Source of the DNA: Lamellibrachia satsuma
Taxonomy: Eukaryota > Annelida > Polychaeta > Sabellida > Siboglinidae
Length of the DNA stretch: 64,000 nt
Direction: 5' to 3'
NCBI GenBank assembly: GCA_033239005.1
Contig: BSQZ01000061.1
Location: 739,001-803,000 of the forward strand
Below, in pieces: positions 62,251 to 64,000 of this stretch (positions within the stretch are counted from its first letter, which is position 1; the number at the start of each line of letters is the position of its first letter). A model generated the notes under the pieces. The model had not been told where the DNA came from and did not search any database. It saw nothing but the letters and a program-made list of their open reading frames with translations. The position numbers were made by a program, and so were the translations under genes.

Positions 62251-62279
62251 CACCTGTATAGTGTTTGGATGTGTTGTAG

Positions 62280-62350
62280 AGCAAGCCGTCTCAGGACAGA
62301 CATATCAAGGGCTGGGAGTACATTGCCGACATCCTGGCTGACTGGGAGGA
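62280..62350 (+). CDS. Exon 7: end of FERM F1 lobe
   Basis: The exon runs from acceptor gatgtgttgtag|AGC to donor GA|GTGAGT and is 71 bp, phase 0 to phase 2. It encodes SKPSQDRHIKGWEYIADILA followed by DWE and two bases (GA) of the next codon. It continues WALYE of exon 6. 'H-I-x-G-x-E-Y-I-A-D-I-L-A-x-W-E' is the usual end of the F1 lobe, comparable to the '..VVADVLAKFEK' ending in MYO10-type tails. The acceptor has a weak pyrimidine tract and lies after a CA-rich stretch. The F2 and F3 lobes must lie beyond 64000 or in unrecognised sequence after 62351. Confidence 0.88.
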
Positions 62351-62404
62351 GTGAGTGTCACCAGCGTTTGTAGTCTTACTGCCAATAGTTAGTCACTCCC
62401 TGCG

Positions 62405-62800
62405 CAAGTACCGTTGTCTCCCCACAGTAGTTGTGTGTATTTATTGGCTACAGTAACACCTGCTACAGTAACACCTGCTACAGTAACACCTGCTACAGCG
62501 AACAAGTACCGTTGTCTCCCCACAGTAGTTGTGTGTATTTATTGGCTACAGTAACATCTGCTACAGTAACACCTGCTACAGTAACAACTGCTACAGTAAC
62601 AACTGCTACAGTAACATCTGCTACAGTAACACCTGCTACAGTAACACCTGCTACAGCGAACAAGTACCATTGTCTCCCCACAGTAGTTGTGTGTATTTAT
62701 TGGCTACAGTAACACCTGCTACAGTAACACCTGCTACAGTAACACCTGCTACAGTAACACCTATTACAGCGAACACCTGCTACAGTGAACACCTGTGCAC
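62405..62800. repeat. Two-level array: 15-bp units plus acceptor-like block
   Basis: Three blocks of 'gttgtctccccacagtagtt' plus 'gtgtgtatttattggcta', with CAG at 62427, 62525 and 62683, are each followed by 3-8 units of 'cagtaacacctgcta'. Each block is an ideal-looking splice acceptor. No exon can be recognised after them. Confidence 0.93.
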
Positions 62801-63057
62801 ACTGAGCAACTGTATGTAATTGACTCGGTCCTGACTGCACAAAGTTAAAGATCCTTACTCATTTGATTTTTGTCTCGTTTCAGAATCATTTCACGCAAAA
62901 TGAACCTATCAAATATCTACTGTGACATGCCACCTCATTTGTTCTTTTAATGATTTCAACAAAAGTTTGGTCTCTTATTAAACCAGCTGTGCACATTATT
63001 TAGACTGTTCATGCGCTACAGAGTTGAGCATTAATGAACCTGATTCACGATGGACTA

Positions 63058-63147
63058 AATCAGTTAAGGAGATTTAATTGTTGTGCTGTCAATGGTAAAT
63101 AAATCAGTTGAGGAGATTTAATTGTTGTGCTGTCAATGGTAAATAAA
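63058..63147. repeat. 44-bp tandem duplication
   Basis: 'aaatcagttaaggagattta' plus 'attgttgtgctgtcaatggtaaat', twice. The surrounding 63040-63170 resembles the interior of the element at 24148-24858. Confidence 0.9.
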
Positions 63148-63235
63148 TCCTGGTGCCAGTGTTGGTCACGATATGCAGGTTTTGCTGTGTGTGTGTAGAT
63201 TGGTGCTACTTAACAGTGTCCATTAGGAGGGTTTG

Positions 63236-64000
63236 TTGCTTAGCTCCTACAGAGTTGACCAGTTGAACTGACTTAGCTCCTACAGAGTTGACCAGTAGAA
63301 CTGACTTAGCTCCTACAGAGTTGACCAGTAGAACTGACTTAGCTCCTACAGAGTTGATCAGTAACTGACTTAGCTCCTACAGAGTTGACCAGTAGAACTG
63401 ACTTAGCTCCTACAGAGTTGACCAGTAGAACTGACTTAGCTCCTACAGAGTTGACCAGTAGAACTGACTTAGCTCCTACAGAGTTGACCAGTAGAACTGA
63501 CTTAGCTCCTACAGAGTTGACCAGTAGAACTGACTTAGCTCCTACAGAGTTGACCAGTTAAACTGACTTAGCTCCTACAGAGTTGACCAGTAGAACTGAC
63601 TTAGCTCCTACAGAGTTGACCAGTAGAACTGACTTAGCTCCTACAGAGTTGACCAGTAGAACTGACTTAGCTCCTACAGAGTTGACCAGTTGAACTGACT
63701 TAGCTCCTACAGAGTTGACCAGTTGAACTGACTTAGCTCCTACAGAGTTGACCAGTAGAACTGACTTAGCTCCTACAGAGTTGACCAGTAGAACTGACTT
63801 AGCTCCTACAGAGTTGACCAGTAGAACTGACTTAGCTCCTACAGAGTTGACCAGTAGAACTGACTTAGCTCCTACAGAGTTGACCAGTTGAACTGACTTA
63901 GCTCCTACAGAGTTGACCAGTTGAACTGACTTAGCTCCTACAGAGTTGACCAGTAGAACTGACTTAGCTCCTACAGAGTTGACCAGTAGAACTGACTTAG
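63236..64000. repeat. 33-bp minisatellite, at least 23 copies, runs off the window
   Basis: Unit 'cttagctcctacagagttga' plus 'ccagtagaactga'. Variants are agtaga/agttga/agttaa, and one unit is short near 63361. Confidence 0.97.

Larger units (their letters stand above)
58639..62279 (+). other. Intron 6
   Basis: A phase 0 intron of 3641 bp of AT-rich sequence. It holds a three-copy 53-bp repeat (about 61340-61490) and a CA-rich stretch (62130-62250) just before exon 7. I recognise nothing else in it. Confidence 0.8.
62351..64000 (+). other. Start of intron 7 (runs off the window)
   Basis: Begins with donor GTGAGT. It contains the 15-bp/acceptor-motif array (62405-62800), a 44-bp tandem duplication (63058-63147) and a 33-bp minisatellite that continues past the window edge. 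The next exon should start in phase 2 and encode the FERM F2 lobe. I do not see it. Confidence 0.7.

Noticed and set aside
48414..62350. Assignment to PLEKHH/MAX-1 or MYO10
   Set aside because: Those have PH domains directly before MyTH4; here there is an acidic low-complexity linker. Left as MyTH4-FERM, subfamily open.

Overview
The window reads as nuclear DNA from a non-vertebrate metazoan. The supporting signs are small coding exons with GT-AG borders in very long introns, AT-rich background sequence, CR1/Jockey-type LINE fragments, tRNA-derived SINEs, and hAT-, PIF/Harbinger- and mariner-like DNA elements. The species cannot be named from this sequence. A lophotrochozoan or similar invertebrate is a guess only.

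One gene can be supported, on the + strand, and it is incomplete at both ends. Seven exons (13473-13710, 48414-49034, 52489-52605, 53904-54128, 58049-58201, 58480-58638, 62280-62350) join without a frame break. All six internal introns are phase 0. Together they encode about 527 residues: a low-complexity acidic linker, a complete MyTH4 domain and nearly all of a FERM F1 (ubiquitin-like) lobe. This is the tail architecture of MyTH4-FERM proteins (unconventional myosins VII, X and XV; PLEKHH/MAX-1), which link actin or microtubules to membrane cargo. No PH domain precedes the MyTH4, which argues against PLEKHH and MYO10. The exact subfamily is not resolved.

Layout: 1-13472 holds LINE and SINE fragments, three minisatellites (85, 72 and 45 bp units) and MITEs, with no convincing exon. 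Intron 1 (34.7 kb) is a dump of mobile elements and about fifteen tandem arrays, including a 459-bp perfect GGCT array and a 1.48-kb hAT-like element with an intact 8-bp target duplication. From 48.4 to 62.4 kb lie the MyTH4-FERM exons. The window ends in a 33-bp minisatellite.

The most notable feature is the number and origin of the tandem repeats, about 13-14 kb or a fifth of the window. Several start at recognisable junctions: a SINE head, a SINE B-box region, a LINE 3' end, a LINE coding segment and, most strikingly, the 3' splice site of exon 5. There a 1.9-kb array of about 50 units repeats the splice acceptor together with the first codons of the exon, in the exon's own reading frame. 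The acceptor of exon 6 is also duplicated (43 bp), and acceptor-like motifs recur in the array after exon 7. Nearly all long open frames in the window are low-complexity readings of these arrays and are not genes.
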